A stretch of DNA of 64,000 bases from Pyrocephalus nanus (lineage: Eukaryota; Chordata; Aves; Passeriformes; Tyrannidae). The DNA is taken from the NCBI GenBank assembly GCA_038380795.1, contig CM076260.1, positions 5,369,533-5,433,532 of the forward strand. Direction: 5' to 3'. A model generated the notes under the pieces. It was not told where the DNA came from. It did no database searches and worked only from the letters and a program-made list of their open reading frames with translations. The position numbers were made by a program, and so were the translations under genes. Of this stretch, positions 37,713 to 51,884 are shown in pieces. Position 1 is the first letter of the stretch. Every line of letters starts with the position of its first letter.

Positions 37713-39335
37713 ATAAAGTTAATGTCAGAATGTTCCAGCCCTTCCCTCAGCTGCCTTCAGACTGAAATGCTGCGAAAGTCAGTCCTACAAACTCCAGTAA
37801 ACAGCCTACACCTCAACCTACACATTTTTAACTGGGTCACCAATATCCAAGAGCCCTACAGGTCAATATAATGAAGAGAAGATATTGTCTTACTATTCCC
37901 ATCTGTTTAAATTGAACATTGAATACAATTTTGGAGATAATCACCTCTCCTCACTCTACTCACAACTCACATACTTCTTTTGATTACAGAAAAGCTCAGA
38001 ATGTGGGGGGTTTTTTGTTTTGTTTTTTTATGTTTTTAGCAACACATTCAGTACAATCAAAGTAAAAAAAAAGCAACAACAGAAGGTACACACTCTTAGG
38101 GAGTGAAAATAGCAAAAGCAGAACACCTCCTGCTTGCTTGAGCTGATGTTCTTCACATTGCAAACAAAGTCTAAAAATACAAAGATAAAGAAACAAAAAA
38201 AAATCAGGAAAATGTACAGAGCATTTAGAAAACTACACAGAGTCAGTCTGTGTAATGGAATAGGCCAACAGGAAAATGCACTGTGTTCCCAAGCTCTGTT
38301 TCTTCGAGTGAAAATCTGCATGTACTGGAGAAAGAATGATTCTTTTAAAATTATATTAAATAGATTACTAAGTAAAATAAATTTCCAAGTAAATAATGAA
38401 ATTAATATTGCTATTTTGCAAAAGATGAGCTTATATCAGTCTTTTTTTAAACAAATCTCTTCTTTATAAATAATTTAAGCTCAGATTCTTAAATTAGAGC
38501 TTGTTTTTCCATTTTCTGTCACACAGGGAAAAGAATTTAATGCACTTATGAACAATAACTACATTTCAACTTAAGCTTCAGGCATGACTTTTTCCTATTT
38601 TTCCTCCTTTCAATTTGAATTCCAAAATCAACATTTTGGGCCAACATTTTGTAACTGTAATTCTTCTGCTCTCCAGGAAACAAAAGAAACCCTATTGCAC
38701 ACCTGACATTTATAGCAGGCAATACTGACCAAACGAAGTGAAATTATACCAACAACACTAAACCCATGAAGTCTCTGGGCACAGAAAAGTATTCAGACTC
38801 ACTGGACTCAGTTTTCATGTGGTCAAATTATTCAGAGGCTACACAGGCGTTAATTCAAGACTCGGTGTGTCACTGGGGATGGCCACTGCTGATGCTCTCT
38901 CCCACTGCTGGTGATAACAGCAGGCAAGAAAACAAACTTGGAAACTGCTGCTCCAGCTCTTATTATTACAAGGGAGAAAAAAATAAGCTTGGAAAATATC
39001 ATCCAAGTGGAAAGGATGGAGTAGTGTTCTCTAGAACGAGCACGAGACTGTGAAAAAAGCTTTGTGAAGTGGGAGCTCTACAGTTATGAAAGATTCATTA
39101 GCCAATAAGAAACTGAAGAATTCTTATGGCCAAAAGAACTCCAACCTCTGCAAACAGATCTCTCTATTCCTAAGGAAAAGGAGTGTAGGTGTCCTCTGTT
39201 GTTGACTGTCCATGTTCTAGGATTGTCAGGATATTCTGGATGCTGAGGTAAATTATTCCATCCCACTGTAAATCACTGCAGCAAATTTCCCTGTATCTAA
39301 ACCAAATAACTGCTGATGTTTTGCAGGAAATTATT

Positions 39336-39395
39336 GTAGAATCATAGAATTGTTTGGGTTGGAAGGGACATTTAAAGGTCATCTAGTCCAAACTA
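39336..39395 (-). repeat. Short CR1 3' tail fragment
   Basis: 'agaatcatagaattgtttgg' followed by 'gttggaagggacatttaaag' and 'gtcatctagtccaaac' is an antisense CR1 3' end of about 60 bp. Confidence 0.88.
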
Positions 39396-40194
39396 TAATA
39401 AAACTAACTAGTAAAACTTTCCCAATGAGTTGTTCCATTTTCACAGCAGTATCATTATAGCTATTCCAAGCTGTGAATCTCTAATATAACCATTACTTCC
39501 ACCTAAGCTGCATCTTTTAATGTCTTTATGGCACTAAAAGTTACTGTGAAAAAACAAGAATGTGCAATCTTTTCATCAATTAATGCATTCACCTTTCATT
39601 TAGTAAAAGAAACAAAAAAAGCACTGGAATTTACCCTTTTTAAGAACTGAAAATAATATTATTTTGGAATATTTCGTCTATTAATTCAGATTCATTTCCT
39701 ATCCATCAATTAGTTCTATTTCTTTTCTTTCTCTAATATTACTGTGGCATGCAAACCAGCAGAGGTTTACATTATACCCCAGCTTCCTGTCCTTTGGTTT
39801 CAAATCCCAGAAGAAACCACCACTCATGATTATTAATCCACAGTTTCCAATGCTGCAAGGAGAAAAAATCCTGCTCTCTGTTGATTGAGACACCATCTAA
39901 TATAAACAGGCTCCTTTCTCCCATTGCTGTAGAGAGCACCATTTGTTTAAATCATGTATCCTTTACATTGCTCACAAAGGAAAATAATCACTGCTTTATA
40001 TTAGTTTCACCAGAACCCTAAATAAATACTCTTCCTTTCCATATGACAGCAAATTGGAATCAGGCATCACTGCTGGACACAGGGAGAATAAGACATGTAT
40101 TTACCTCCTCCAAGCACAGAGATAAAGAGCTTTTAGAGGGAACCTCAGGGTAAAGAAAGAACGGCACAGCAAGTATTGCTATGAAGAGCAGGGA

Positions 40195-41014
40195 ACCAGC
40201 AGTGCACTGAGTACAGAGGACCTGGACAGGTTGGAGAGATGGGCAGAGAATTGTCTGAAGCTCAGCAAAGGCAAATGCAGGGTCCTGCACCTGGGGAAGG
40301 AACAACCCCTGGCACCAGCACAGGCTGGGGTTGACCTGCTGGAGAGAAGCTCTGTGGAGAAGGACCTGGGGGTCCTGGTGGACAAGAAGCTGTCCATGAG
40401 CCAGCAGTGTGCCCTGTGGCCAAGGCCAATGGATGCATTAGTGAGAGCATTGCCAGCAGGTCAGGGAGATGATCGTGCCCCTCTGTTCTGGTGAGGCACA
40501 TCTGCCATGCCCAGCTCTGGGCTCCTCAGGATAAGAGAGGTATGGAGCTCCTGTAGCTGGTCCAGTGGAGGGTGATAGAGATGATAAAGGGACTGGAGCA
40601 TCTCTCTTAGGAGGAAAGGCTGAGGAGCTGGGGATGTTCCATCTCAAGAAAAGTCAACTGAGAGGGGACCTCATCCATGTCTGTCAGGTTCTGCAGGGAG
40701 GGGGCAGAGGATGGACCAGGCTCTGCTCAGGGGTGCCCAGCAATGGGACAAGAGGCCACGGGCAGAAACTGATGCCCAGGAAGTACCACCTGAACATGAG
40801 GAAGAACTTCTTTACTGTGCAGTGACTGAGCACTGGAACAGATTGGCCAGAAAGGGTGTGGAGTCTCCCTCACTGGAGATATTCCAGAACCATCTGGTCA
40901 CAATCCTGTGACAAGTGCTCTGGGATGGCCCTGCTTGAGCAGGGAGCTTGGACCAGATTACTCACTGTGGTCCCTTCCAGCTTTACCTATTCTGTGTTTC
41001 TGTGATTCTGTGAA
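40195..41014 (+). mobile_element. Longest CR1 LINE in the window, 5'-truncated, sense on plus
   Basis: This copy is about 820 bp. It starts in the reverse-transcriptase C-terminal half, with text encoding LKLSKGKCRVLHLGKEQPLA and SVEKDLGVLVDKKLSMSQQC. It continues through 'gtggagggtgatagagatga' and 'ggaagaacttctttactgtg' and ends in 'ttctgtgtttctgtgattctgtga'-type octamers at 40989-41014. Several indels, notably around 40415-40440, shift the frame repeatedly, so it is inactive. Confidence 0.92.
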
Positions 41015-43558
41015 GACAGGAACCCTGATCCTCTGGCTGAAGTGATCTCAGAGTAATACAAAAATTTTTCTTCAAACACTTTAAATTGAATGACAAAAAA
41101 ATTAATTCTCAAAACATAAGTAAGACATTGCTTTGAAATTTGATGTCTTTTGAAAACTTAGATTAGGAGACAGAAGGAGGAAAAAAAAAGGATTCAGGTT
41201 CAACCAAAGATACAACACAGCAACATTTTTCATTAGAAAGCTCTACAACTATTCACAGCCTTGGAGAGATATGCCTTCATGCTCATATTTGGAAATACTG
41301 GTGGAAGACTTCGTAAGCTAAACAATTTTACCTGAAATGATTCACATTGCTCTTTCTTCACTCTTTTTTATTCTCATCTGCTCAAGTGCAGCTTCCAAGC
41401 AAGTGAGAGCATCTGGTAACTACAGGTAAATGCTACAGGATCTCTCAGATTAAACAGTGAAACACATAAAAGATGTAAACGACTGTGGGGTTAAAGGGTT
41501 TTGGATGCTAGAGAGGCCATACAGGTGTCTTGGTTTAAGATTCATTATACTGCCTGCAGAATTTTGACAGTCAGGTAACTGTCATCTTGCAAGATGTATC
41601 CAAATTATCAATAGAAAAAAACCCTCAAAATCATTTAGTTTATAATACTTCTTCAACCACAAGATATGCATGGAGTGTACATTATGACACTAGAGAAAAT
41701 CTCATCCTGTTCCGTAATCTTTAATGTTTGATGATTATAAGGTATAATTAGAATGGGTCATACCATGACAGCTCTATGAATTTATTTTCTTATATAAAGA
41801 AATGTCTCTCCAGGACATTTCAAAATGGTTTCAAAATCCTAAATCTATGACTTCTTTCCTCCAAGAATCTTCTACTCCAAGATAAAGAAAAAAAAACGAG
41901 GGAAATTTACGAAAACAATAGTCTCAGTCCAAGGTAGACATATTTGCCCATAAAAATGAGGAAAGGAAGGCCAAATTTTTTTATGTATGTGTTGTTTTGC
42001 TGTATTTTCTTATTTATATGAATTATAATTGTCAGAGCTTCAAAAACCACAAGGTAAATTGCGTGATGATAACATGAACTTGACAGATTTCATCTTGGAA
42101 AGATGAAAGAAAGAAAAAAGGAGGGAGCTCTCACTCAAGAGAGAGAAAAGAAAGCACCACAAAGGAACATAAATGTAAAATCTGAACAACAGATATTTGT
42201 GTCTGAAAAAAGGCCCTGATTTCCTAACTCCTATTTAATGTTCATTCTTTAATTAACATTCATTTCCCAAGGACATAAGTTTGAAAAGGCTGTTTCACAT
42301 TACTTTAGCACGAAGAGAAAGAATCACTTTTAAGCCATGAAAAGGCTGAGGAAAAAAAATAAACATGCCTTCTGAACATAATTTCCTCTTTATTGCTACT
42401 GCGAAGTTATGAAATGAAATCTATTATTTAATTACATTGGATCAAGCAACAGGAAGGGAAGGGAGTGTTCGAGTCACAACATCCCTGTAAGGATAAATTA
42501 CTACACTTCCTCTTGCTAAAAGACAGTTTTAATGAAACCATGCAAATGGTTAAAATCAAATTACTGGGAGGTAGGAATATCTTCTTGCTAATGTAAAAAA
42601 ACAAACAACAAATGTATTCTGAAATTCTGAACAGAAGTATTTGTAACAATAGAGGGGAAAAGCAGCAACATTTCTGCCAGAACATCAAGAGTTGGAAAAT
42701 TATTACATTTATTCAGATTCTTCACAGATTCTGAAGATAGTTAAAAAACCATACAATAGCTTCTGGGCCTGCTTTGTTTAATGCTTTGCATTGGAGATGT
42801 TTAGATAATCTATTATGAAAACTTAAATTTATCTCCTATTACTACCAAAACTTTATTAGCCATGTGGGATTTCCCATAGCTGTGTTTCATAATGTTTACT
42901 AGATCCTTCAAATTGAATGCAACTGTTGGAAAAGTTAAAGTATTTAATTTCTTAAGTATGTTCTTGACATAAAAAATTGGGAGGGCTTTAAATTCTAATG
43001 AACAAATAGACTGAATTCTAAAATGTTGGAATAGATAACCTGGCAACTGGTGAAGATCCACAACTGGGATACGAATGTGAAAATGCTGTGATCTTGTATA
43101 TAATTTAAATTCACTTTGACTGGGGTGGAGATGCTCTGAAATTACCTTTCATGGAAATACTATCTTCTCTCAAAATTAAAATACACTAACGTATGAGGGA
43201 ATTTCACAAATAATTTGAAGAACAATGGAAAATATCTTTGAAGTTGTTCAGCAAAGCTCCTCCTAAGCCTCAGGGTGGTATAGGAGACAGCATTTCTTTG
43301 AAAAAGCACTCCTGGAGGCAGCAGAGACTGATTTCCTGGGCCCATCAGAGACTGGACTGACCACTCAACACTGCAGGATGAATGACATGGAAGGGGTGAA
43401 TACAAGGCATGATGTTTCTTGAGGAAAGATGAAGGAAGGTTTTGAGAGGGATACAAGACAGAAAAATCTGTCTGTAAAAATTTTTCAGATCAAAGAATTT
43501 TAGTGTCCTCCTAGTATTCGGTCCATGGACTACTTCCAAACTTCTAACAGTCTATGGA

Positions 43559-43588
43559 AATGGTCATAAAAAATGGTCATAAAAAAAA
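43559..43588. repeat. Short tandem duplication
   Basis: AATGGTCATAAAA occurs twice in tandem in 'ggaaatggtcataaaaaatg' and the following 'gtcataaaaaaaact'. Confidence 0.75.
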
Positions 43589-43595
43589 CTCCTTC

Positions 43596-43619
43596 AGAAT
43601 CACAGAATCCTGTGATTCT
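43596..43619. repeat. Perfect inverted repeat made of CR1-tail-like sequence
   Basis: AGAATCACAG at 43596-43605 and its exact reverse complement CTGTGATTCT at 43610-43619 flank an AATC spacer. The arms equal the terminal octamer repeat of CR1, and weak CR1-like text ('aagtccaacc') follows. Confidence 0.85.
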
Positions 43620-46339
43620 TGTGTTTTTTAAAGAAGTCCAACCTTCAATGGAAAATTTAGGAGGTTACTCGTTCCTAATGGGTAGAAGCAACCATGTTTA
43701 GAGAAGATGTTGAATGTAGGAAAACACAAAAATAGGCCACGAGCCTCACTGTACATTGTGTAATTCTTATTCTTCTCTTGAAACTCATGTTATTTGCCAC
43801 TGTCAGACTTGAACTGGCTATGGAGACATTTGGCTGGATTCAGTGAATTTCTGAATGTTTTACCTACCAGTGGCATTTAAGCCAAAAACTGGCACATTCA
43901 CAAACTGGGTATATGAACTGGAAAGGCTTTGGCAGACAGTCAGTCCAGTCAGTGCAAAGCACCCTCAGCTGACTGAGCAAGAAGTCTGATAAAACAGAGG
44001 AAACAAGAGACTGGTCTTTTGTAAAAACCTCTAGAAACGCAGCAAGTCCAAGCTGTGGACCCATATACATCCCTCAGGAGAAGACAAATAACTTCCCCTG
44101 CCCTGAAGAGATCTATGCTTTGGGAATCTAACTGTACAAACTTATAATTAAATGCAGCTCCACTGAAACTGCTCACATGTTAAGTGACTAAGGCTGAGCA
44201 CAAACTCAGGACATGCATTACCGGTGCCAGGGGAGTCAGAAGATAATGTCAATTATGCCAGTGGGGAGAAGGAAAATTAGTGTTTCCAGTATTTATCTTG
44301 ATCCTCTGGGAGCCACAAAGAGAAGTGTCAGCGCTAGAGGTCCAAGTTCAAGAGATACAGAAATATCACAGAAGTCTTCAAGACTTCAAGAGAGGAGGCT
44401 CTCAGGGCAAAAAAGCAAGGATGGAATTAAAAATCTTGATTCTGTGATTCTGACCATGGTAAAGCCCTAAAAAATCATCTGGATTCTGGTCGTTTAGCTC
44501 CTAAAATAATAGCACAGATTTCTACAAGAAGAGATCTATATATTTCTACACAGGCACACAGTTGAAACAGGGTGGAAAAATGGACAATTTTCTCTAATTA
44601 TTAGAGATATTCTCTGCAGTGTTTATGAAAACGGGGGTAGACTACAAGTGCAATTGCTGAAGTGCAAATGATGAATTTCTAACAAGAAACACCCCTCCAA
44701 AATACATGGAAACAGCTAGAAAAGTACCTTCATTCCTGAAAAACAATGGAACACTTCAATTTCTCTTCAGCATTTATAAGAAAGTGAATTCCAATATCAG
44801 TCACAAACTGTTAACTATGTTTACCAAAAGAGAGGGAAGAGGAGCGTGAGGAAAATCAACACAGGTATCACAAAGATGGAAAGGAATCTCTGTTCTCACG
44901 ATGACAGAGTAGATGATGCTTCTCTAAAGGCCATGAGTGAAATGCAGAGTATAGATCAAGATGTAGTGTAGAAAAGATCAAGGCTGAGTAAGGTTTTAGA
45001 GGGGAACATTGATTATTAAGGGGATTTAACAGGTCAGGAAAGAAGGGGATAAGATTTCTCACAAAAATAAAGACAAAATTCTCCATTAATTCAGTTGGCT
45101 CTCTTTTTTGGTTGCTTTCAAGGATGATTTTGTCAATGTGGAAAAGCTACGTTGCCTACATGAATTTTACATGGTCGTATGATGGGGATTTCTGTTCTAC
45201 ATCCATTTTACAAATAGGCCAAAGGAGTCACAGAACAACACTCTACACGTGGGCAGAGACATCGGTCTCTGTTTGCCTCCCTCCCCACCCAATTACCAGC
45301 ACTCCTTCACTGCTAACAATTCTCCTCTAATGCAATAGGAAAAGCTGCAAAATAATGCACAAATACATAAAAACTCCCAACCAAACTTCTTCTGAGGTTT
45401 AACTGAAGAGTTTGTTGTATCTAAGCAAAAACTATAAATATTTCCCAGGGCCTAAAGCTGTGAAATGCAGAGGTGATTTAGCAGACACACAGACCATAAA
45501 AACTGTGCCCGATACATTTCTCTTCTAATTTAGAGTAAACGGGCCAGTCTTATATCATATAGAATCATAATTCTCAGTGACATTTAAACCAAAAACTAAC
45601 TAAGCATTTAAACTAAAAACCTGCAAACCTCCATAAAGCTTTACAAAGAATATCAGTCATTTTAATATAAAGCTAAGAGACAGTAGCATAAACAATGTCA
45701 ACACACTGGTTTGCAGTTTAGAACCTGAACCTTCTACTATAAAAGTAAATTCTTATATTCACAAGAAATCACTTTTCAGTCAGTTGCATTTTGAGAAGGA
45801 ATAGGATCAGCCAGACCATTAGAAGTCAAGAAGTACAGGAAAAAAGAAATGCCAAAACTAAGGCTTAATTAGGTTTGCAAGTCAAATTAAGAAGCAAAGC
45901 AAAGGAGGCTTCAGACATAAAACAGTAGGAAGAAATGAAATAAAGATGGAAAATCTAAACACGGTTCCAAAGTAGGAGAATAATTTTCACTGAACATTGA
46001 GAAGAACTGAGGTTTTGAGCATGAGAGCAAAGGTAGGACAGCTCATGGAAGAGATCTACTGAAAGAAATTGTTTCTAATGAACTGAGATGAAGTAAAACT
46101 CAAAGATTTTAATGCACTCCAGTCATCAGCACAGGATATCTCGGATGTGAATGAACTGTAAACATAACGATGTCTGCTGGCACTAATATTCAAATAAATC
46201 AGCTAAGTTTGGGGAAGCTAAGGGGATCAAATAATTATAGGCTGCTGCCTACGAATAATCGAAGAGCAATTAGAAAGATGACGGATCCAAGTTCTTCTTG
46301 TTAGTGTCAGATGATATAATGAGGGATGACAGCCAGAAA

Positions 46340-46545
46340 TTGCAATTTGGAAGGACTGAGTAGATTGTTAGGGAAACCTTTCTCATGGGAGGACAGAGCA
46401 GCTCTGCAGCAGTTAACAGGAGAGGCTCTGAGAAAATTCCTCAGTGGAGCTTCCAAGGCCAGGGCTGGACAAAGTCATGGATGAGCAGATCTAGTATTGG
46501 TGACAGTCCTCTTCTGAGTGGGTTCAACTAGACATCTCCAGGGCT
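46340..46545 (+). repeat. Diverged CR1-like 3' fragment, sense on plus
   Basis: Weak but ordered similarity is present: 'ggaaacctttctcatgggag', 'tggagcttccaaggccaggg', 'tggacaaagtcatggatgag' and 'gggttcaactagacatctcc', resembling the CR1 3' UTR. There is no terminal octamer repeat, so it is probably old. Confidence 0.5.
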
Positions 46546-48316
46546 TTGACTGTTTCCTGTATTTTGTCTATTTTTACAGAGTTTTTGAGTAAAGGAAATT
46601 GTTTAGTTCTGTTTTTACAGGTTCCAGAAGAGTCACCCTCCCTTCCATCTGGAATAGGATCCTCTATCTACTGCTACACCAAAATTGAAATCATTACCAA
46701 AAACAGTGTGTCAAAAGAGTGGAAGTGCAGAAAGTCAGGGTCTGAGGGCTCTGCAAGAGACAGAGAAGACAGGTGGAGGTGAGAGAAACCTCACCATATC
46801 TCTGAGCTGCTGCTACAACCATCAATATACCCAATATCTATCATGAGGAAAAAGCCTGCAACAGCACTGTTAATATGGAGTAAAAGAAATTAGGTCTGCT
46901 CCTTCACACCAGCTGTCCCATTGTGCACTGAACAAGATGTAGGACAAGATCAAATTTGGTGACTCCTTCAGTAAGAATGAATAAATACATAAAAATAACG
47001 GGCTCAGTCACAGCAAGTCACCAGGATGACGAATGACAGTTGTGTGTAAAACGAGTTGAGCAAGGTTATTGGGGTTTCTTTTGATACAACTTGAATGAAA
47101 ATCAGCTTCCATGATGGTGTAAGTATTCCCAGAGTAGATTCTTAATTATTTGCAGCCTTGGTTCATTCAGATAAATAGGCTGTGCTAATATGTGTTTGAG
47201 CTTCACTTAGGAAAAAAGGTTATTTGTTACAGATGTGAGTATCTCTGTGCTGTGTACTCAGCCACAAGCTGCAACCAGTAATAAAATGCAGAGTGGTTGA
47301 GCTCATACCTCACAGTTAACTTTATAATTTCATCTAGTTAAGATCTGCCTTCTTAAAAACCCATAAGCTAAATCCTGAAGACCTAACACAAGTTTTTATA
47401 GAATAGGTCCAGAATTGAGGCCTTTTTAATGGGTTCATGTAGACAGTGATTTATAGTCGAGTTACTATTGTTAATAAACTTAAGGCTGTTGGAGTTTTTA
47501 GATTCTCTTTAGATAAATTTCCCTTTATAACTTACAGATGTAATAAACTGTAATGTATCAGCTAATGAATGAAAGACAAGATTTGTCTCATGAGATGGCA
47601 GCATCACAGGGAGTGTTTCTACTTTTTGGAGATGCCTGCAGTGAAACTGGTGGCAAGGACAATGGAACTGAGACAGAGGTCCCCATGCCAAGACAAATTC
47701 CAGGTTGTACATAAACAGATAACACCACAAAAAGTGTGTATCACAGTACCCTCTTCTAATTGTCTTCAAGTACTTTAAAAGGAAACTCAACAACAACATT
47801 TCCATTTTTCTAATTTAATACCTGAGGCACAGAAATAAAAATCAATCCATCTAAAGTCATTTTTACTGATTACTTTACAAGTTTACTTATTCTAGGTCAT
47901 CACTTCACTACCTGACCCTGTCTTGAGTATGACCCAGTGGGGAAGTCTTGTAACTTTTGTCTTCAGAGTCAAAACTGTATTTCAGATGTTTCCCTCCTAT
48001 CATCTGAAATCTAATCAGAAGTAAGGCAATTTGTGCAAATAATTCTTTAAAGCATCTGTTGCTGTCATGTCCACCTTTTTTTTGTCCTATGGTATGTTCA
48101 GTGATATCCAGTGTGTCCGCATTTGATGAGTACTGAATGTTTTGTTAAACTATATTTAATGCCAGAAACTCAAAAGAAAAAGATAATTTGATATGTTGAT
48201 TCCCCGGAACTATCTCACAATGCACAGAAACATAGAACTGGGTGCTTTCCACGCCTTTAGCCTTAAGCTAGTTGTTGAAGTTCAGGCCTCCACTGTCAGT
48301 GTGAACAAAGAGGGAC

Positions 48317-48400
48317 TCACAGAATCACAGAATATGCTGGGTTGGAAGGGAACCCACAAGAATCATCAACAACTCACATGTCCTGTGTCTCCAGGAAATG
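48317..48400 (-). repeat. Short CR1 3' tail fragment
   Basis: 'ctcacagaatcacagaatat' followed by 'gctgggttggaagggaaccc' and 'acaagaatcatcaacaactc' is the antisense 3' end of the CR1 type with 'gacccacaaggatcat'. Confidence 0.85.
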
Positions 48401-50070
48401 CATCATCCATCATGACACTGGTACATCAGCTTGATTAGTGAATCTGCATTTAGTCTCTTGAAGACTATATTAAACAAAATCAAAGCAAGGGTAAAAGATC
48501 TTTTGATGGATGACATTTGGCCAACAAAAAGTTGAGTCTTGTGGCAGTAATGGGAAATTTTTTTGAAATACATTATATCCAGACAAAGGATGAAATAGTC
48601 CCTAGGAAAAAAAAATCCTTTCTTTCTTTTGAAAATCTAGCTTAATTTCAGTGGATTTATATCTATAAAAGATCAATGTACTTTTGTTATTAGCTTCTTA
48701 TAATGAAAGGGTTTTTTAATTAAGCAGAAATAGTGTTGTATTTATCAACTCCAGTCTGATTGTATTAGTAATATTATCTTGAATGTAAAATGAAAAATTC
48801 CTCATCTAAATATTAATAAGCAGCTTCTATGATAATGTGTATTACCCATGCAGAGCATACAAGGGCATTTCTGGCTGCAGTACAATTACAAGCATGTGAG
48901 TCCTAGAAATTAAATGTATTAATTCTCAAAATTTCCTTTTATTCCTACTTCCAGTCAGTGAATGCCAAGTAGTAAAAGTCAGTCTAGAAATATTACTTTC
49001 AATTTCAGGCTTTATAGTTAGGTCAGAAAGAACTTCCTGCAAACCAGCAACACACTGAACTCACACTGAGCAAGCAGAAAGTGAATCCCCCTGGTCTTGG
49101 CAGAGCTAAAGACTGAAGTGATTTCTTGTCCTGCATTATTTTATGGAGGTGTTATTCCTGAAAGATTAGTGCAACTTCACTTTTTGTAATAACGGTGTAG
49201 CCAGTGGTGTGATGGAATAGCTATTTCATAATTACATGTCCTAATTTCAAGTGTGTCACTCTCTCCACACATCTAAACTGGCGTAATAATATGCCACAGT
49301 TTACCTCTGTCAAGAAGAATAATCTAAACAGTGTTCACTTGAATAGGCAATAGGGGATCACAGAACTCTTCTTCCTAACTATTTTTATCTATCCTCTTTC
49401 CTGCCTGTGTTCTCACATCCCTCATCAGTAGCTGTTTCAGTAATGAAAAAGATCCAGGGAAAACTGAGCGTTGTACTTCCCCTTCACCACAGGGACCACA
49501 ATTCCAAGCTGATCTAAGTACCAAATTAAATCAGCACCTGATCTTTAGCTGCCATCCACTTCACAAAATACGCTGTCCACAGCTTGTGGACACCAGTGGC
49601 AGTCTGGGCTCAGGAGCAAACGAGCACAGCACAAATCCTCACTCGAGCCTAAGCCAGGGTTGGGGTCATTGGGAAGGACGTGTGGGCAGCAGGGTGCATT
49701 TGCATCTCATCTCTTCCTTTACATGTTTCTAGCACAGTTTCCTTATAACAAAGATATTAATTTTCAAAATGTCATCTGTGTTTCACGGTATTCTTAAAAT
49801 TTTCTACAATATCCTACACACATCTCTTCCAGCAGCACCAATTCTGCCCAGTACATCATCATCACTACTCAAAATAAATTCATAATCCTGCTTTTTAGAG
49901 AAAAACACAGCTATGTGTGACTGGATGGGTGACACCTGAATGTCCTTTCAAGTTTGGGGTTTTTTTAACATTCTAAAACTCTTTACCATTCAAATATCTT
50001 CAAGATGTACTACTAAGTTTTTAAAAGCAAATTTTGCTGTAAATCCCTTTCTCACTCTTGGTGGTTTGGG

Positions 50071-50087
50071 TTTTTTTTTGGGGGGGG
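50071..50087 (+). repeat. Adjacent T and G homopolymers
   Basis: A run of T is directly followed by eight G ('ttttttttggggggggag'), a slippage-prone simple tract. Confidence 0.75.
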
Positions 50088-50517
50088 AGTATTTAGTACT
50101 CAAATAATATGACTTTTTAAAAAAGTAATACTTCAGTGAAGAATCATCAAAAATATCTACTAAATGTTCAATGAAGTTAGAAATAAGCAAGATAATTATT
50201 TCAATTTAAAAAGGTTTGTTCTACTACTTCACTTTTTCCTGTTTTTGTTAAAAGGTTAGAAAATAAATGCAGAGTAAATGTTAAATATTATTGAGCTGAA
50301 AACAGCACATTTGATTTTGTTCATGGCACTAATATTCTCCTTGAACTAGAGAATGGTCCAAATTCTACTCTAAAAATACAAAGTGGAATGACTCCTCTCA
50401 TATTGAACATGGAAGCAGTTCTGGCAATATGGATATGAAGATTAACTATATAAAATGTTATGCTGAATTGATAAAATTGACGTTATTGATAACACACTAT
50501 GTTTATCAACTTAAAAA

Positions 50518-50663
50518 CAGGCTGCCCAGGGAAGTGAGAATCACCATCTCTGGAAGTGTTTAAAACACACGTGGTGTGGCACTTATGGACCGGTTTGGTG
50601 CCAGACTTGGCTGGACTCGATCTTAGAGGACTTTTCCAACCTTAATGATTCCATGATCCTATA
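50518..50663 (+). repeat. CR1 LINE 3' fragment, sense on plus
   Basis: 'caggctgcccagggaagtga', 'ccatctctggaagtgtttaa', 'cttggctggactcgatctta' and 'atgattccatgatcctataa' mark the last 145 bp or so of CR1. Confidence 0.85.
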
Positions 50664-51884
50664 AAGCAGCAAGATTTAGGTATGGCCCAGAAGGAAGACA
50701 CAGGGGAAAAAAATGGGCAGAAGGTCCTGGGGAACATTATAGCTTCAAGCAACTCTCAGAGATTCGGGGAGAAAAGATATGGAGCTTGGTTTTGTCCTTC
50801 CTCAATTTCAGTGGATAGAAAAGTACTTCTAGGGAAACATGCCAGAATGCAGTCCTGAGTAAGCACAGATGAGTTGAAAGTGGAGAGAGAAATATTCAAA
50901 ACACCAGTGTTAAGATGATATTGAATCCTTGAAAGCAAAGCTCAAAAACCCACTGATGAAAAGGAAACAGGGTAAGAACAGAAATTTGTGGGATGCCCAA
51001 AGAAAGTAAGAAAATTCTGTTGAAAGATACATTGAATTACATAGTGGATGGAGAAGATTAGAAGAATATGATGTTTCTCCTTGAGCTGAAGAATACCCTC
51101 CACTTTAAAGTAAGATTTAAAAATGATGTAACTACTGTGAGAAGAATCACTTCATAGTTAGAGGACTGAGGATCAAAAGAGCCTCAAAAATAGCTCTTCC
51201 ATCCAAACACAAGAAGTGCCATATTTTCCAATTCTATTTGTCTCAGACTTCATGCACACCATGATCAGTTCCCTTTTTTCTTCAACAGTTCACGGGGTAA
51301 AAAAAAGAGAAAGTCCATTCATTAGAACGTGTATTTCTGATGGAAACCACCAACCCAGTCCTTACAACATTACACTTGCCAAAGAGTTACACTGAACATG
51401 TTACCCTTATCTTCTGTTCAAGTGGTACAGAGGCAAAATGTTTTGCACCTGCAGCTTTTATAAGATTGGAATGGGGTTTTAAAGGAACTGCTGAAGTGAC
51501 TGAATGCTTTACGTGTGAGAGCCAGCCTGTGCTCTACATATTTACATTTGCTTAACAAATCATTATCAGCCAAATTAAATTGAAGTGTGAAATATGGCAC
51601 TCTGAAAAAAATGACCATTTTTGCCCAGTGGTGGAAAGAATAAGGCAAGAAAATAGGAAAAGCTCTCATGCCATTCACTGGATTTTGAGCTTTAAAGGAT
51701 GAGTCAGAGAGATGCACACATGAAAATGGGGTCTAGTAAAACAGCAGTATTTCTTCAGTAAAATAATGCCTAACTTTTCATTACAAAGCTATTGGGATCA
51801 AGCACTTCCATCTCTGATCCATTCAGGAGGACTAGACATTTTCCTAAAGCTTTATCATGACCAATTGTCTTCTCAACCATCTTT

